From NCBI RefSeq assembly GCF_008330225.1, contig NZ_CP042466.1, positions 3,962,001 to 4,026,000 of the forward strand: DNA of 64,000 nucleotides, read 5' to 3'. This DNA is from Geobacter sp. FeAm09. GTDB lineage: Bacteria; Desulfobacterota; Desulfuromonadia; Geobacterales; Pseudopelobacteraceae. Shown in pieces: positions 8,975 to 17,929 of the stretch. A model generated the notes under the pieces. That model searched no databases and had not been told where the DNA came from. It saw only the letters and a list, made by a program, of their open reading frames with translations. Positions within the stretch are counted from its first letter, which is position 1. Every line of letters starts with the position of its first letter. The position numbers were made by a program, and so were the translations under genes.

Positions 8975-9003
8975 TGGACAAATGCCTCCGACTATACTAT
9001 ATT
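8975..9003 (+). promoter_or_regulatory. Promoter of tRNA-Ser
   Basis: A -35 box TGGACA (8975-8980) and a -10 box TATATT (8998-9003) are separated by 17 bases and place the transcription start a few bases before the tRNA. Confidence 0.65.
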
Positions 9004-9017
9004 TTCCGTTCACTTGC

Positions 9018-9108
9018 GGAGAGATGTCCGAGAGGTTGAAGGAGCACGCCTGGAAAGCGTGTGTACGTTAATAGCGTACCGAGGGTTCGAATCCCTCTCT
9101 CTCCGCCA
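9018..9108 (+). tRNA. tRNA-Ser (anticodon GGA)
   Basis: The sequence folds as a class II tRNA. The acceptor arms GGAGAGA (9018-9024) and TCTCTCC (9098-9104) pair fully, the anticodon stem CACGC/GCGTG encloses CTGGAAA with anticodon GGA, a long variable arm (GTACGTTAATAGCGTAC) is present as in serine tRNAs, and the T arm GAGGG-TTCGAAT-CCCTC is canonical. CCA is encoded at 9106-9108. Confidence 0.97.
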
Positions 9109-9139
9109 TGAAGCATAACGGCACCGTCCGATGCAGTTT

Positions 9140-9175
9140 AGAAGGCCCCCGGGAAACCAGGGGCCTTCTGCTTTT
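9140..9175 (+). terminator. Terminator after tRNA-Ser
   Basis: AGAAGGCCCC pairs with GGGGCCTTCT over a ten-base loop and is followed by GCTTTT. It also separates the tRNA from the convergent XRE gene. Confidence 0.8.
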
Positions 9176-9187
9176 CACCGTCGGCCC

Positions 9188-9508
9188 CTACTCCCTGAAG
9201 ACGCTTACGATCCGGTAAACCAGCCGCTGGTGCTCTTCCTTCATCCCCTTCATCATATTTTCCATGTTCTCGACGCGTATGTCGGGGCTTTCCAGGTGTA
9301 TGAAGTCGAAAAGATCCTTGATCGGCCTGCCGAGCGCTTTGGCAATCAACTCCACGCGATTGAGCGAAGGGTAGCTGCTGCCCACCTCGATGCGGCTGAT
9401 GTGTTTCGGCTCGACCCCCACGATCTCGGCCAGGTGTTCCTGAGAAAAACCGCATGATTTCCGTAATTCCTTGATGCGGGCCCCCAACAATTCTTTGGTG
9501 GATTTCAT
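9188..9508 (-). CDS. XRE-family helix-turn-helix regulator
   Basis: A 106-residue protein with a Cro/C1-type HTH at about residues 9-64 (ARIKELRKSCGFSQEHLAEI, HISRIEVGSSYPSLN, IAKALG). The remaining 40 residues are charged and helical (ENMENMMKGMKEEHQRLVY) and probably make the dimer. Small single-domain regulators of this type often repress their own gene or a neighbour. Its promoter region is shared with the chemoreceptor gene at 9855, which runs the other way, so that gene is a candidate target. No metabolite-binding domain is present and no ligand can be named. Confidence 0.85.
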   Translation of the reverse strand: MKSTKELLGARIKELRKSCGFSQEHLAEIVGVEPKHISRIEVGSSYPSLNRVELIAKALGRPIKDLFDFIHLESPDIRVENMENMMKGMKEEHQRLVYRIVSVFRE

Positions 9509-9854
9509 TTTTTACCCCTGAATTCATGTGGTTATTGTGACAGGCCTATAGAACATTGCTGCATCAAAATATAAACAATATTTAATAACGATTTTATTGA
9601 CATAATCATCATTAAATGGGTAATTATCGTCATTGTAGGTAGATATAGCGCCATGTAATCCACATTAAATAGGTATATTGCATGGCGGGGATGGCAGGGT
9701 CGGGAGGGGCGCGATAAGGGACGGATAGGCATGAAACCGCGTGTGGTCGTGGTCTCGGCGGTGCAAGCTGCACTGGTGTCGTGGTAAAAATGGGTGGCCA
9801 TCGGGTCCCCCTGTTCAGGCAGTCGGCTGTACATATCCCAAAGGAGAAGACTTC
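9509..9854. other. AT-rich divergent intergenic region with direct repeats
   Basis: The 346 bases between the XRE gene and the chemoreceptor gene are much richer in A+T at 9530-9680 than the surroundings. A plausible promoter reads toward the chemoreceptor: TTGACA at 9597-9602 and TAATTA at 9621-9626. Two related direct repeats, CATTAAATGGGTAATTAT (from 9609) and CATTAAATAGGTATATTG (from 9662), 53 bases apart, could bind a regulator such as the neighbouring XRE protein. Confidence 0.4.
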
Positions 9855-11486
9855 ATGAACTGGTTTGGAAACCTCAGGATCGGCACGAAACTTTTTACGG
9901 CATTTGGCTGCGTCATCGCCCTGACCGCGTTTCTGGGCTTTTTCGCCATCTACCAGATGGCGCGGGTGAACCAGGGGGCGGTCCAGTTGGGGACCGATTG
10001 GATGCCGAGCACCAACTCCATATCGTCCATGACCTCCAAGCTTGGGCTGTTCCGCCGGGCGGAACTCCAGCATGCGCTCTCCACGGCGGGACAGGACAAG
10101 GACTCCTACGAGAGAATCATGGCGGGGACCCTTGCCGATCTGAAAAAGGAGGAGGACGCCTATCAGAAGCTGATCAGCACCCCCGAGGAAAAAAAGCTGT
10201 ATGAAGAGTTTACCAAAGCTTTCGGCCAGTATCTGGACACCCACAAGACATTTATCGACCTGTCGCGCCAGAACAGGAACGATGAGGCGATTGAACTACT
10301 GCGGGGCGATGCCAAGAAGTTTTACGACCAGGCTGAAGGGGCCCTGCTGAAGGGCATCGAGATCAACATCAAGGGTGGCGAGGCTGAATATCGGCATGCC
10401 GGGGCCGTCTATGGCGCGGCCCGGTCGCTGATCCTCGGCATGCTCCTGTTGTGTGTCGCCGCCGGCGTCGTTCTCGCCGTGGTGATCGCGCGCGCCATCA
10501 GGCGTCCTTTGGAGGAGGGGGTGGAGGTGGCCCACCGTCTTGCCCGGGGAGACCTGACCATGGAGGTCCACGTGCTGTCGCGGGACGAAACCGGCCAATT
10601 GATGACGGCAATGAAGGAGATGGTCGAAAATCTGCGCCAATTGATCACGCGCACCGCGGACATCTCCGCTTCCATCGCCTCGGCCTCCAACCAGCTCCAC
10701 TCCACGTCGGAGCAGATCGCCACCGGGGCCGAGGAGGTGGCGTCCCAGACCAATACCGTGGCCACCGCCAGCGAAGAGATGTCCGCCACCAGCGGCGATA
10801 TTGCCCGCAACTGCACCATGGCCGCCGATGCCGCCCGGCAGACGACCGATTCCGCCACCGCCGGGGCCGAGGTAGTGAATGAAACCATCGGCGGCATGAA
10901 CGTGATCGCCGAACGGGTGCGCCAGACCTCGAAGACGGTGGAGGCGCTGGGGGCGCGTTCGGAGCAGATCGGCGATATTGTGGGGACTATCGAGGACATC
11001 GCCGACCAGACCAACCTGTTGGCGCTGAATGCCGCCATCGAGGCCGCGCGCGCCGGGGAGCAGGGGCGGGGGTTTGCGGTGGTCGCCGATGAGGTGCGGG
11101 CCCTGGCGGAACGCACGACCAAGGCCACCCGCGAGATCGGGGAGATGATCAAGGCCATCCAGGGGGAGACCCGCGAGGCTGTGCATGCCATGGAAGTGGG
11201 GGTCAGCGAGGTGGAGAAGGGCGCGGTCAGCTCGCAGAAATCAGGCGTGGCGCTGGACGAGATCCTCGGCCGGATTAACGAGGTCGGCATGCAGATCAAC
11301 CAAATCGCCACGGCGGCCGAAGAACAGACCGCGGCCACCGGCGAGGTGACCACCAATATCCAGCAGATCACCGACGTGGTGCAGCAGACCGCCCGCGGCG
11401 CCGAGGAAACCGCTGCCGCCGCCGCCCAACTGGCGAACCAGGCCCAGGAACTGCAGAGCCTGGTCAGCCGCTTCAAGCTGCCCTGA
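9855..11486 (+). CDS. Methyl-accepting chemotaxis protein
   Basis: A 543-residue transmembrane chemoreceptor. The first membrane helix spans about residues 13-35 ([21 protein letters not shown]), a four-helix-bundle periplasmic domain of about 155 residues follows, the second helix is at about 197-219 ([21 protein letters not shown]), then a HAMP domain and a long coiled-coil signalling domain. The hairpin tip that contacts CheA and CheW is intact ([36 protein letters not shown]). The ATG at 9855 follows AAGGAGAAG and gives the expected start; the frame is open upstream without homology. A minimal histidine kinase starts 13 bases after its stop and is likely co-transcribed. Confidence 0.95.
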   Translation: MNWFGNLRIGTKLFTAFGCVIALTAFLGFFAIYQMARVNQGAVQLGTDWMPSTNSISSMTSKLGLFRRAELQHALSTAGQDKDSYERIMAGTLADLKKEEDAYQKLISTPEEKKLYEEFTKAFGQYLDTHKTFIDLSRQNRNDEAIELLRGDAKKFYDQAEGALLKGIEINIKGGEAEYRHAGAVYGAARSLILGMLLLCVAAGVVLAVVIARAIRRPLEEGVEVAHRLARGDLTMEVHVLSRDETGQLMTAMKEMVENLRQLITRTADISASIASASNQLHSTSEQIATGAEEVASQTNTVATASEEMSATSGDIARNCTMAADAARQTTDSATAGAEVVNETIGGMNVIAERVRQTSKTVEALGARSEQIGDIVGTIEDIADQTNLLALNAAIEAARAGEQGRGFAVVADEVRALAERTTKATREIGEMIKAIQGETREAVHAMEVGVSEVEKGAVSSQKSGVALDEILGRINEVGMQINQIATAAEEQTAATGEVTTNIQQITDVVQQTARGAEETAAAAAQLANQAQELQSLVSRFKLP

Positions 11487-11499
11487 GAAAGGAGGCCCC

Positions 11500-12228
11500 G
11501 TGAACGATCTGCCGGCCGCCGCGGGCGGAGAGCCCGCCGCCGTCTTTGTCGGCGGGATTGCCCACGACTTCAACAATATCGTCACGGTCATCGCCGGTAC
11601 GGCCCAGCTCATCGAACTCAGGTCGGCCCCCGGCGACCCCGCCGGACGGCTGGCCCGGCATATTATCGAGGCCACCAGCCGGGCCTCGGTGCTGGTGGCG
11701 GACCTGTTGTCGTTCAACCGTGCGAGGGCCGCGGAGCCTGCCCAGGCGGACCTCAATACGGTTGTGGGCAATGCCGGCAGGTTTGTCGAGCATTTGGTCG
11801 GCGAACGTATCGCCCTTGATCTGGCGCTTACCGATGGGGAGCTGCCGGTCTCGGTCGATGCCTACCAGATCGAGCAGGTATTGCTGAACCTTGCGGCCAA
11901 TGCGCGTGACGCCATGCCGTACGGCGGCCGGATCACGATCACGACCGGTTGCCCCGATGGGGGGGATGCCGCTGATGGGGAGGCGCCGGCCGGGCCGGGC
12001 CGGTATGCCGTTCTGACCTTTGCCGACAATGGGGCGGGCATGGATGCGGAGACGAGGGAGCGCATCTTCGAGCCGTTTTTCACCACCAAGAAGGATGGCC
12101 GCGGTACCGGTCTGGGGCTTGCCATGGTGCGTTCCGTCGTGGAGCGGCATGGGGGAACGGTTGCGGTATCCAGCGACTTCGGGGAGGGGACCTGCGTCGT
12201 CCTCCGGCTCCCCCTGCGGCAGGATTAG
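11500..12228 (+). CDS. Minimal soluble histidine kinase
   Basis: A 242-residue kinase with no sensor region. The H box [14 protein letters not shown] starts at about residue 18, followed by the HisKA second helix and an HATPase domain with N box ([10 protein letters not shown]), G1 (DNGAGMD), F box (FEPFFTTKK) and G2 (GTGLGLAMV). It therefore should autophosphorylate, but it must receive its signal from a partner. The GTG start is preceded by AAAGGAGG with seven bases spacing. Its position 13 bases after a chemoreceptor suggests that the receptor, or a protein bound to it, is the input; this is inference. No response regulator lies beside it. Confidence 0.88.
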   Translation: MNDLPAAAGGEPAAVFVGGIAHDFNNIVTVIAGTAQLIELRSAPGDPAGRLARHIIEATSRASVLVADLLSFNRARAAEPAQADLNTVVGNAGRFVEHLVGERIALDLALTDGELPVSVDAYQIEQVLLNLAANARDAMPYGGRITITTGCPDGGDAADGEAPAGPGRYAVLTFADNGAGMDAETRERIFEPFFTTKKDGRGTGLGLAMVRSVVERHGGTVAVSSDFGEGTCVVLRLPLRQD

Positions 12229-12251
12229 CACCCGGTGCGGCGGGCCGGGCC

Positions 12252-14027
12252 TTATGCCACCCGGTTGTCCTGCTGGCCGTTTCCCGGCGGGGGGGTGTAG
12301 CGCTGGAAGTCGTTTCTGCCCGCCTCCTTGACCCGGTACAGGGCGATGTCCGCATTCTTCAAGAGGGTTTCCGCATCCCCGCCGTCATCGGGGAAGTCGG
12401 CGATCCCGATGCTGGCGGTGACGGAGAGGGGGCGGCCGCTGCAGACGAACGGCTTGTTGAACGCCGTGACGATCTTGGCGGCGGTCACGGCCGCACTTTC
12501 CGCCGAGGCGATGGACGGCAAGAGCAGCACGAATTCGTCCCCCCCCATGCGCGAGACCGTATCGCTCTTGCGCAGGAGCCCCCGCAACCGGTCGCCCACC
12601 GCCTGGAGCAGCAGGTCGCCCATACTGTGTCCCAGGCTGTCGTTAATATCCTTGAAGCGGTCCAGGTCGAGGATCATCAGCGCCCCCCGCGTACCGGTGC
12701 GGCGCGCCGAGGCCAGGGCCTGGCCAAGCCGGTCGTTGAGCAGTATCCTGTTGGGGAGCCCGGTCAAGGCATCGTGGTACGCCAGGTGGTGGATCGTATC
12801 CTCGTGCTGCCGGCGTTCGGTGATGTCGTTGAGCATCAGCACGAAACCGGCCAGTTTGTCCTGCTTGTCCAGGATGCCGGACAGGCTGCCGTCGTAGTAG
12901 AAGGTGGCCCCGTTCCGGTGTATCTCGACGGGAAAGGTGCATTTCCCCTCACTCAGCACGGTCTCCCGCGCCCTCATCAGGCCGAGGGGGGCGATATCCT
13001 CCAGGATGAGCACCTCCGCCGCAGAACGGCCGATGACCGAAGCCGCTTCATACCCGAATACCTGCTCCGCCACCGGGTTGAAGTACTTGATCCGCAAGCT
13101 GCTGTCGGTGGCGACGATCGCCATGCTGATGGAGGAGCGGAGGATATTGTCCAGAAAGATCGTTTTGTCCAGAAGTTCCCGGGCGGTCTGCTGGAAGATG
13201 TTCTCCTTCTTCCGGATGATTTCCTTCAGGGACTCGATATAGCGTCCTTCCAGCCCCTTGATGATATCGGACTGGGTGATGATCCCCTCGATCCTGCCCT
13301 CCTTGTCGACCACCACCACCCGGCGGATTTTCTCCCGCTTCATGGCCAGGGCGGCATCGTACACCGTTGTCCCGGTGGTCACGGTCAGCACCGGGCTGCT
13401 CATGGCCCTACTGACCGGAACGGTTGCCAGGTCAACGCCCTCGGCCACCAGACGGACGGCGTCCCGCTCGGTCATGATGCCCAGGGGCTGGCGCTGGTCC
13501 GCCACGACCACGCAACTGATCCCCGGGCCGGCCATGATACCGAGGGCCTCGCTGATGGGGGCGTCGCTGGCGACGGTCATGACGCCGGTGGTCATGACCT
13601 GCTCGATCTTGCGCAACTCCACGAAGTATTCGTGCCCCAGGTGGTTGATCAGGTCGGACTGGGTCATGAGCCCCAGGATCCGGCCGGCATGGTCCACCAC
13701 GACATGGTGGCGGATCCTGTTGGTGAGCATGAGGCTGTAGGCCTCGTAGATGTTCAGATTGCCGGAGATGGTCACCACCGGGCTGGTCATGAGGTCGCGG
13801 ATCGGCCGGTTGCCGAAGGGCACCTGCTGGTTGGCCAGCTTGACCAGGTCGCGCTCGGTGAAGATCCCCAGCGGCCTCTTCTTTTCCGCCACGATGAGGC
13901 AGCTGATCCTGGCCCGCGCCATGGTGGCCACCGCCTCCTCCGCCGGCGTTTCCGGCGTGACGCTGATCACCTGCCGGGAGATTATCTGCCGAATCCTCGT
14001 TTTTGTCGTGCCTGTGGTCATGCCCAT
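12252..14027 (-). CDS. CBS-domain/PAS/GGDEF diguanylate cyclase
   Basis: A cytoplasmic protein of 591 residues. Residues from about 10 to 265 form four CBS motifs (two Bateman modules; TERDLVKLA, MTQSDLINHL, MTERDAVRLV and ITQSDIIKGL mark each), which usually sense adenine nucleotides. A PAS domain follows (about 300-410) and then a GGDEF domain with an intact MGGDEF motif and, five residues earlier, the RxxD inhibitory site (RKSD). The Asn of IND and the Asp of GHSMGD that read guanine are kept, favouring c-di-GMP over mixed cGAMP. I choose ATG 14027, preceded by AGGGGACGGG; ATG 14021 is an alternative and the frame is open to 14135. Confidence 0.9.
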   Translation of the reverse strand: MGMTTGTTKTRIRQIISRQVISVTPETPAEEAVATMARARISCLIVAEKKRPLGIFTERDLVKLANQQVPFGNRPIRDLMTSPVVTISGNLNIYEAYSLMLTNRIRHHVVVDHAGRILGLMTQSDLINHLGHEYFVELRKIEQVMTTGVMTVASDAPISEALGIMAGPGISCVVVADQRQPLGIMTERDAVRLVAEGVDLATVPVSRAMSSPVLTVTTGTTVYDAALAMKREKIRRVVVVDKEGRIEGIITQSDIIKGLEGRYIESLKEIIRKKENIFQQTARELLDKTIFLDNILRSSISMAIVATDSSLRIKYFNPVAEQVFGYEAASVIGRSAAEVLILEDIAPLGLMRARETVLSEGKCTFPVEIHRNGATFYYDGSLSGILDKQDKLAGFVLMLNDITERRQHEDTIHHLAYHDALTGLPNRILLNDRLGQALASARRTGTRGALMILDLDRFKDINDSLGHSMGDLLLQAVGDRLRGLLRKSDTVSRMGGDEFVLLLPSIASAESAAVTAAKIVTAFNKPFVCSGRPLSVTASIGIADFPDDGGDAETLLKNADIALYRVKEAGRNDFQRYTPPPGNGQQDNRVA

Positions 14028-14262
14028 TGGTCCCGTCCCCTGAATGATTGCCAAACTTGTCTGCCGCGGCCCCACGCACCATGAAAGGGGACCAAATATA
14101 TCCAATACCACATTCCTGAGCTCATTTACAGTCACAATGCCGAGATCAGGAGAAAATAGTCACACTGCAAACAGGTAGTTAGGTGGAATATGCGCCAGAA
14201 ACGCAACAAAGGCGCGGAGCCGAAGCCCGCGCCTTTGTCGTTGAGATGCGGCAGGAAAAAGA

Positions 14263-15873
14263 TTATCCCAGGATCGCCTTCATGTCCGCCTCGACCGTGG
14301 TGATGGGGCCGATGTTGAAGTTCTCCACCAGGAAATTGAGAACGTTGGGGGAGATGAAGGCCGGCAGGGACGGGCCGATCTTGATGTTTTTGATCCCCAG
14401 GTGCAGCAGGGTAAGGAGGATGACCACGGCCTTCTGCTCGTACCAGGAGAGGATCATGGAGAGCGGCAGATCGTTGACCCCGCAGTTGAAAGCGCCTGCC
14501 AGGGCCACGGCGATCTGGATGGCCGAGTAGGCGTCGTTGCACTGGCCCACGTCCAACAGGCGCGGGATGCCGCCGATATCGCCGAATTCCAGCTTGTTGA
14601 AGCGGAATTTGCCGCAGGCCAGGGTTAGGATGACCGTATCCTGGGGGAGCTTCTCGGCGAATTCGGTGTAGTAGTTGCGCCCCGATTTGGCGCCGTCGCA
14701 GCCGCCGATCAGGAAGAAGTGCTTGATGGCGCCGGACTTGACCGCCGCGACCACCTTGTCGGCCACGCCCAGGACGGCGTTGTGGCCGAAGCCGGTCAGG
14801 ATCTCCTGGCCCGGATTGTCGGGGAAGCCGGGCAGTTCCTGGGCCTTGGCGATAACCTCGGAGAAGTCCCAGCCGCTCACATGCTTCACGTCAGGCCACG
14901 CCACCAGACCCCAGGTAAAGAGGCGGTCCTTGTAGGTGTCGGACGGACGCTGGATGCAGTTGGTGTTGAAGATGATGGCGCCGGGGAAGTTGACGAACTC
15001 CTTGGCCTGGTCCTGCCAGGCGCCGCCGAAGTTGCCGGCCAGATGGCCGTATTTCTTCAGCCCGGGGTAGCCGTGGGCCGGAAGCATCTCGCCGTGGGTG
15101 TAGATGTTGATCCCCGTGCCTTCGGTCTGCTTGAGCAGTTCCTCCAGCATCTTCAGGTCGTGGCCCGAAACCAGGATGGCCTTGCCTGCCTTGGTGCCGA
15201 GCTGTACCGGCGTGGGGACCGGATGGCCGTAGGCGTCGGTGTGGGCGTTGTTCAAAAGCCCCATCACGGTCAGGTTGTGCTTGCCGCACTCCATGGAGAG
15301 GCCGACAAAGTCCATGAGCCCCAGGTTGGGGTCGGTGGTGGCGGCCAACGCCCTCTGGACAAAGGCCAGCACCTCATCGTCGCTGCGCCCCAGGATCATG
15401 GCGTGGTCCAGGTAGGCGGCCATGCCCTTCAGGCCGTACATGAGGATCTCGATCACGGAGCGGATATCCTCGTTGACGTGCTGGGCGTTGATGCCGTACG
15501 CCTCGCCCTGGGCAATCATGCCGTTCAGGTCTTCGGCAGGCTTCCATTCGGCCACGGGGCCGGAGAGGGTGGTGCCCCTGGCGGCCAGGGCGGCGCGGGC
15601 CTTTTCCTTGAGCTCAAAGCAGTGCTTGATGATGCCGCCGATGCGGGGCGCGTCGAAATCCACGTTGGTGACGGTGGTGAAGAGCCCCTCGATGGTGAAG
15701 CGGTCGATCTCCGGGTCGCGTCCCAGCTTGTCGGCATAGAGCGCCAGGCTCTTCAAGCCGTAGAGCAGGTGGTCCTGCAGGGTCGCTACCTCGGGCTTCT
15801 TGCCGCATACGCCGGAGATGTTGCAGCCGACGCCGTTTGCCGCCTGTTCGCACTGGTTACAGAACATTCCCAT
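14263..15873 (-). CDS. hcp: Hydroxylamine reductase / hybrid cluster protein
   Basis: A 536-residue cytoplasmic hybrid-cluster protein. The N-terminal cubane ligands are arranged Cys5-x2-Cys8-x8-Cys17-x5-Cys23 (CNQCEQ to GVCGK) and the body contains the motifs SGHDLKMLEELL, THGEMLPAHGYP, NTNCIQRPSD, GGCDGAKSGRNYY and LACGKFRFNKL that carry the hybrid Fe-S-O cluster. Hcp reduces nitric oxide or hydroxylamine and protects anaerobes from nitrosative stress. No Hcr reductase gene is beside it. A CRP/FNR-type palindrome and a -10 box lie upstream (see 15947-15986), and GGGAGG precedes the ATG. Confidence 0.96.
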   Translation of the reverse strand: MGMFCNQCEQAANGVGCNISGVCGKKPEVATLQDHLLYGLKSLALYADKLGRDPEIDRFTIEGLFTTVTNVDFDAPRIGGIIKHCFELKEKARAALAARGTTLSGPVAEWKPAEDLNGMIAQGEAYGINAQHVNEDIRSVIEILMYGLKGMAAYLDHAMILGRSDDEVLAFVQRALAATTDPNLGLMDFVGLSMECGKHNLTVMGLLNNAHTDAYGHPVPTPVQLGTKAGKAILVSGHDLKMLEELLKQTEGTGINIYTHGEMLPAHGYPGLKKYGHLAGNFGGAWQDQAKEFVNFPGAIIFNTNCIQRPSDTYKDRLFTWGLVAWPDVKHVSGWDFSEVIAKAQELPGFPDNPGQEILTGFGHNAVLGVADKVVAAVKSGAIKHFFLIGGCDGAKSGRNYYTEFAEKLPQDTVILTLACGKFRFNKLEFGDIGGIPRLLDVGQCNDAYSAIQIAVALAGAFNCGVNDLPLSMILSWYEQKAVVILLTLLHLGIKNIKIGPSLPAFISPNVLNFLVENFNIGPITTVEADMKAILG

Positions 15874-15946
15874 AGTTGTTTCCTCCCGTGTGTTGAGTGC
15901 CTGAATAAACTCGCAGGTGAGTTTTGAGCGTTTCTATGGTATGAAC

Positions 15947-15986
15947 AGTATACCGGATCTTTCCGGCTTTGCTTGACCCGGGTCAA
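15947..15986 (-). promoter_or_regulatory. hcp promoter with CRP/FNR-type operator
   Basis: The perfect 14-base palindrome TTGACCCGGGTCAA (15973-15986) has the TTGAC-N4-GTCAA form used by CRP/FNR-family activators. Reading toward hcp, a TATACT -10 box (15947-15952) begins 20 bases after it, which puts the operator centre at about -40, the class II activator position. The leader to the ATG is about 70 bases. HcpR or DNR-like nitrosative-stress regulators are the likely users, by analogy. Confidence 0.6.
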
Positions 15987-16002
15987 AAAAATAGAATTAG
16001 GG

Positions 16003-16137
16003 GGTTGTTGAAAAACAGCCATCTCGCCACCGTCCTCGAAAGCCCATTTGTGCGGCGTAGCGCTGCTACGCCTCCGCTGGGCTGTCTGCGGGTGCGACGA
16101 TCTGACTATTTTTGAACAACCTGGATTTTTCAAGAAA
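16003..16137. repeat. Complete copy of the inverted-end intergenic element
   Basis: The copy starts GGTTGTTGAAAAACAGCC and ends GATCTGACTATTTTTGAACA-ACC followed by a second degenerate end GATTTTTCAAGAA. It matches the flanks of the copy at 3515 (shared blocks CGTCCTCGAAAGCCC, TGTGCGGCG and GATCTGACTATTTTTGAACA) but lacks the inner 90-base insert. An internal hairpin TAGCGCTGCTA is visible. It lies directly upstream of the DUF362 gene's ribosome binding site. Confidence 0.8.
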
Positions 16138-16154
16138 CCAGTTAGGAGGAAACC

Positions 16155-17257
16155 ATGTCCAAGGTGTATTTTGCCGATATGCGGGCCAGTCATAAGGAAA
16201 ACCTGTTCGACAAGATCGGCAAGCTTTTGGCCCTGGCCGGTATGGGGCAGCACATCGCCGAGGGGGATCTGACGGCGGTCAAGATTCATTTCGGCGAGAA
16301 GGGAAACAGCGCTTTCATCCGCCCGATCTTTGCCCGGCGGGTGGTGGAGGAGATCAAGAAACTGGGGGCCAAGCCCTTTCTGACCGATTCATCGACCCTC
16401 TACCCCGGCGAGCGCAAGGAAGCGGTCTCGGCCCTGGTCTGCGCCATCGAGAACGGCTTCGGCTATGCCTGCGCCGGGGCGCCGCTGGTCATCAGCGACG
16501 GCCTGCGCGGGGTGACCGAGACGGATGTGGCCATTGACGGCGAACTGCTAAAAAAGGTCCATATCGGCACCGAGATCGTGGAGGCCGACTCGCTGGTCTG
16601 CCTGAGCCACTTCAAATGCCACGAATTGACCGGCTTCGGCGGGGCCATCAAGAATCTGGGCATGGGGTGCGCCAGCCGCAAGGGCAAACTGGTGCAGCAC
16701 TCCACCGTGGCTCCCAAGGTGGCTGAAGCGTATTGCACCGGGTGCGGCGCCTGTCTCAAGGCCTGCGCCCACGACGCCATCAGGATCATCGAGGGGAAGG
16801 CGACCATCGATCCCGGGCTCTGTGCCGGTTGCAGCCGCTGCATCAGCATCTGTCCGGTGAAGGTCATCAACGTCCAATGGAACGAGGCGGCCGACCTGGT
16901 GATGAGGAAGATGGCCGAATACGCCAAGGGAGCCGTGACCGGCAAGGAGGGACGGGCGGTCTACCTGAGCTTCATCACCCAGGTATCCCCCGCCTGCGAC
17001 TGCTACGGTCACGCCGATGCGCCGATCGTCAACGACATCGGCATCTGCGCCTCCACCGATCCGGTGGCCATCGACCAGGCCTGCGCCGATCTGGTCAATG
17101 GAGCCCGGGGCAACGAGGGGGCGGCCCTGAAGAGCGGCCATGAGCCGGGGGGGACAAGTTCCGCGGCGTCTACCCCCAGATCCCCTGGGAGGTGCAGTTG
17201 GAACATGGCGAAAAGGTCGGCCTGGGGTCGAGGAGCTACGAACTGGTCAGGATCTGA
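16155..17257 (+). pseudogene. DUF362-family bis-[4Fe-4S] ferredoxin protein, single-base frameshift near the end
   Basis: The gene encodes a DUF362 protein: residues 1-190 carry the DUF362 core (KIHFGEKGNSAFIRP, LTDSSTLYPGERKEA, LSHFKCHELTGFGGAIKN, LGMGCASRKGK) and residues about 193-240 a 2[4Fe-4S] ferredoxin (CTGCGACLKACAHDAI and CAGCSRCISICPVKVI). It probably handles electrons or metal in an anaerobic cytoplasmic pathway; the exact role is unknown. A run of seven G at 17147-17153 lacks one base: with eight G the protein would end GGDKFRGVYPQIPWEV to ELVRI at 17257 (367 residues); as written the frame runs on to 17294 with an unrelated tail. Start ATG follows TTAGGAGGAAACC. Confidence 0.85.
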
Positions 17258-17485
17258 ACGGGCACATCTGCCGCAGTGCCGCGGCGGCAGGTAATGGGGA
17301 CCCTGAATCCGTGACGCCTTCATGCCTTCGCTGGTCCGGAAGTCCTCTGCCTTTGCGTTTGAATAGAGTGCGACAATCAGGCGGCGGACGGGCCTCGTGA
17401 GTGGGCTGTTACGACATGGCGACGCGCGGGCTCCGGATCTTCCGGACGTTGCGGTATTCCGGCGTCACGGATTCAGGGAGACATT

Positions 17486-17923
17486 ATGAAAGCAGTTGTC
17501 CAACGCGTCAGTTTTGCTTCCGTTACCGTGGATGAAAGGCTTGTGGGCCGGATCGGGAAAGGTGTCCTGGTCCTTTTGGGCGTGGAGAAGGGGGATGACG
17601 AGTCGCGGGCCGACTGGCTGGCGGAAAAGATCGCCGGCCTGCGCATCTTCGCGGATGAGGAGGGGAAGATGAACCTTGCCCTCGCGGATGTGGAGGGGGC
17701 GGTCCTGGTGGTGTCCCAGTTCACCCTGGCCGGCAATTGCGACAAGGGGCGGCGCCCTTCCTTCGATACGGCGGCAGCGCCGGAGGAGGGCAAGCGGCTG
17801 TACGACCATTTCACGGCGGCGGTGGAGCGGCTCGGCCTGCCGGTGCAGACCGGCATCTTCCAGGCCGACATGAAGGTGCACCTGGTCAACGACGGGCCGG
17901 TCACCTTTATCCTGGAGCGCTGA
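17486..17923 (+). CDS. dtd: D-aminoacyl-tRNA deacylase
   Basis: A 145-residue enzyme that hydrolyses D-aminoacyl-tRNA and so keeps D-amino acids out of proteins. It begins [16 protein letters not shown], has the active-site block [19 protein letters not shown] and the Gly-cisPro specificity motif in [10 protein letters not shown] at the C-terminus; length and order are those of the DTD family. AGGGAGACATT precedes the ATG. It is a single gene, converging with the exported protein gene that ends 6 bases after it. Confidence 0.97.
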   Translation: MKAVVQRVSFASVTVDERLVGRIGKGVLVLLGVEKGDDESRADWLAEKIAGLRIFADEEGKMNLALADVEGAVLVVSQFTLAGNCDKGRRPSFDTAAAPEEGKRLYDHFTAAVERLGLPVQTGIFQADMKVHLVNDGPVTFILER

Positions 17924-17929
17924 CGCCGG

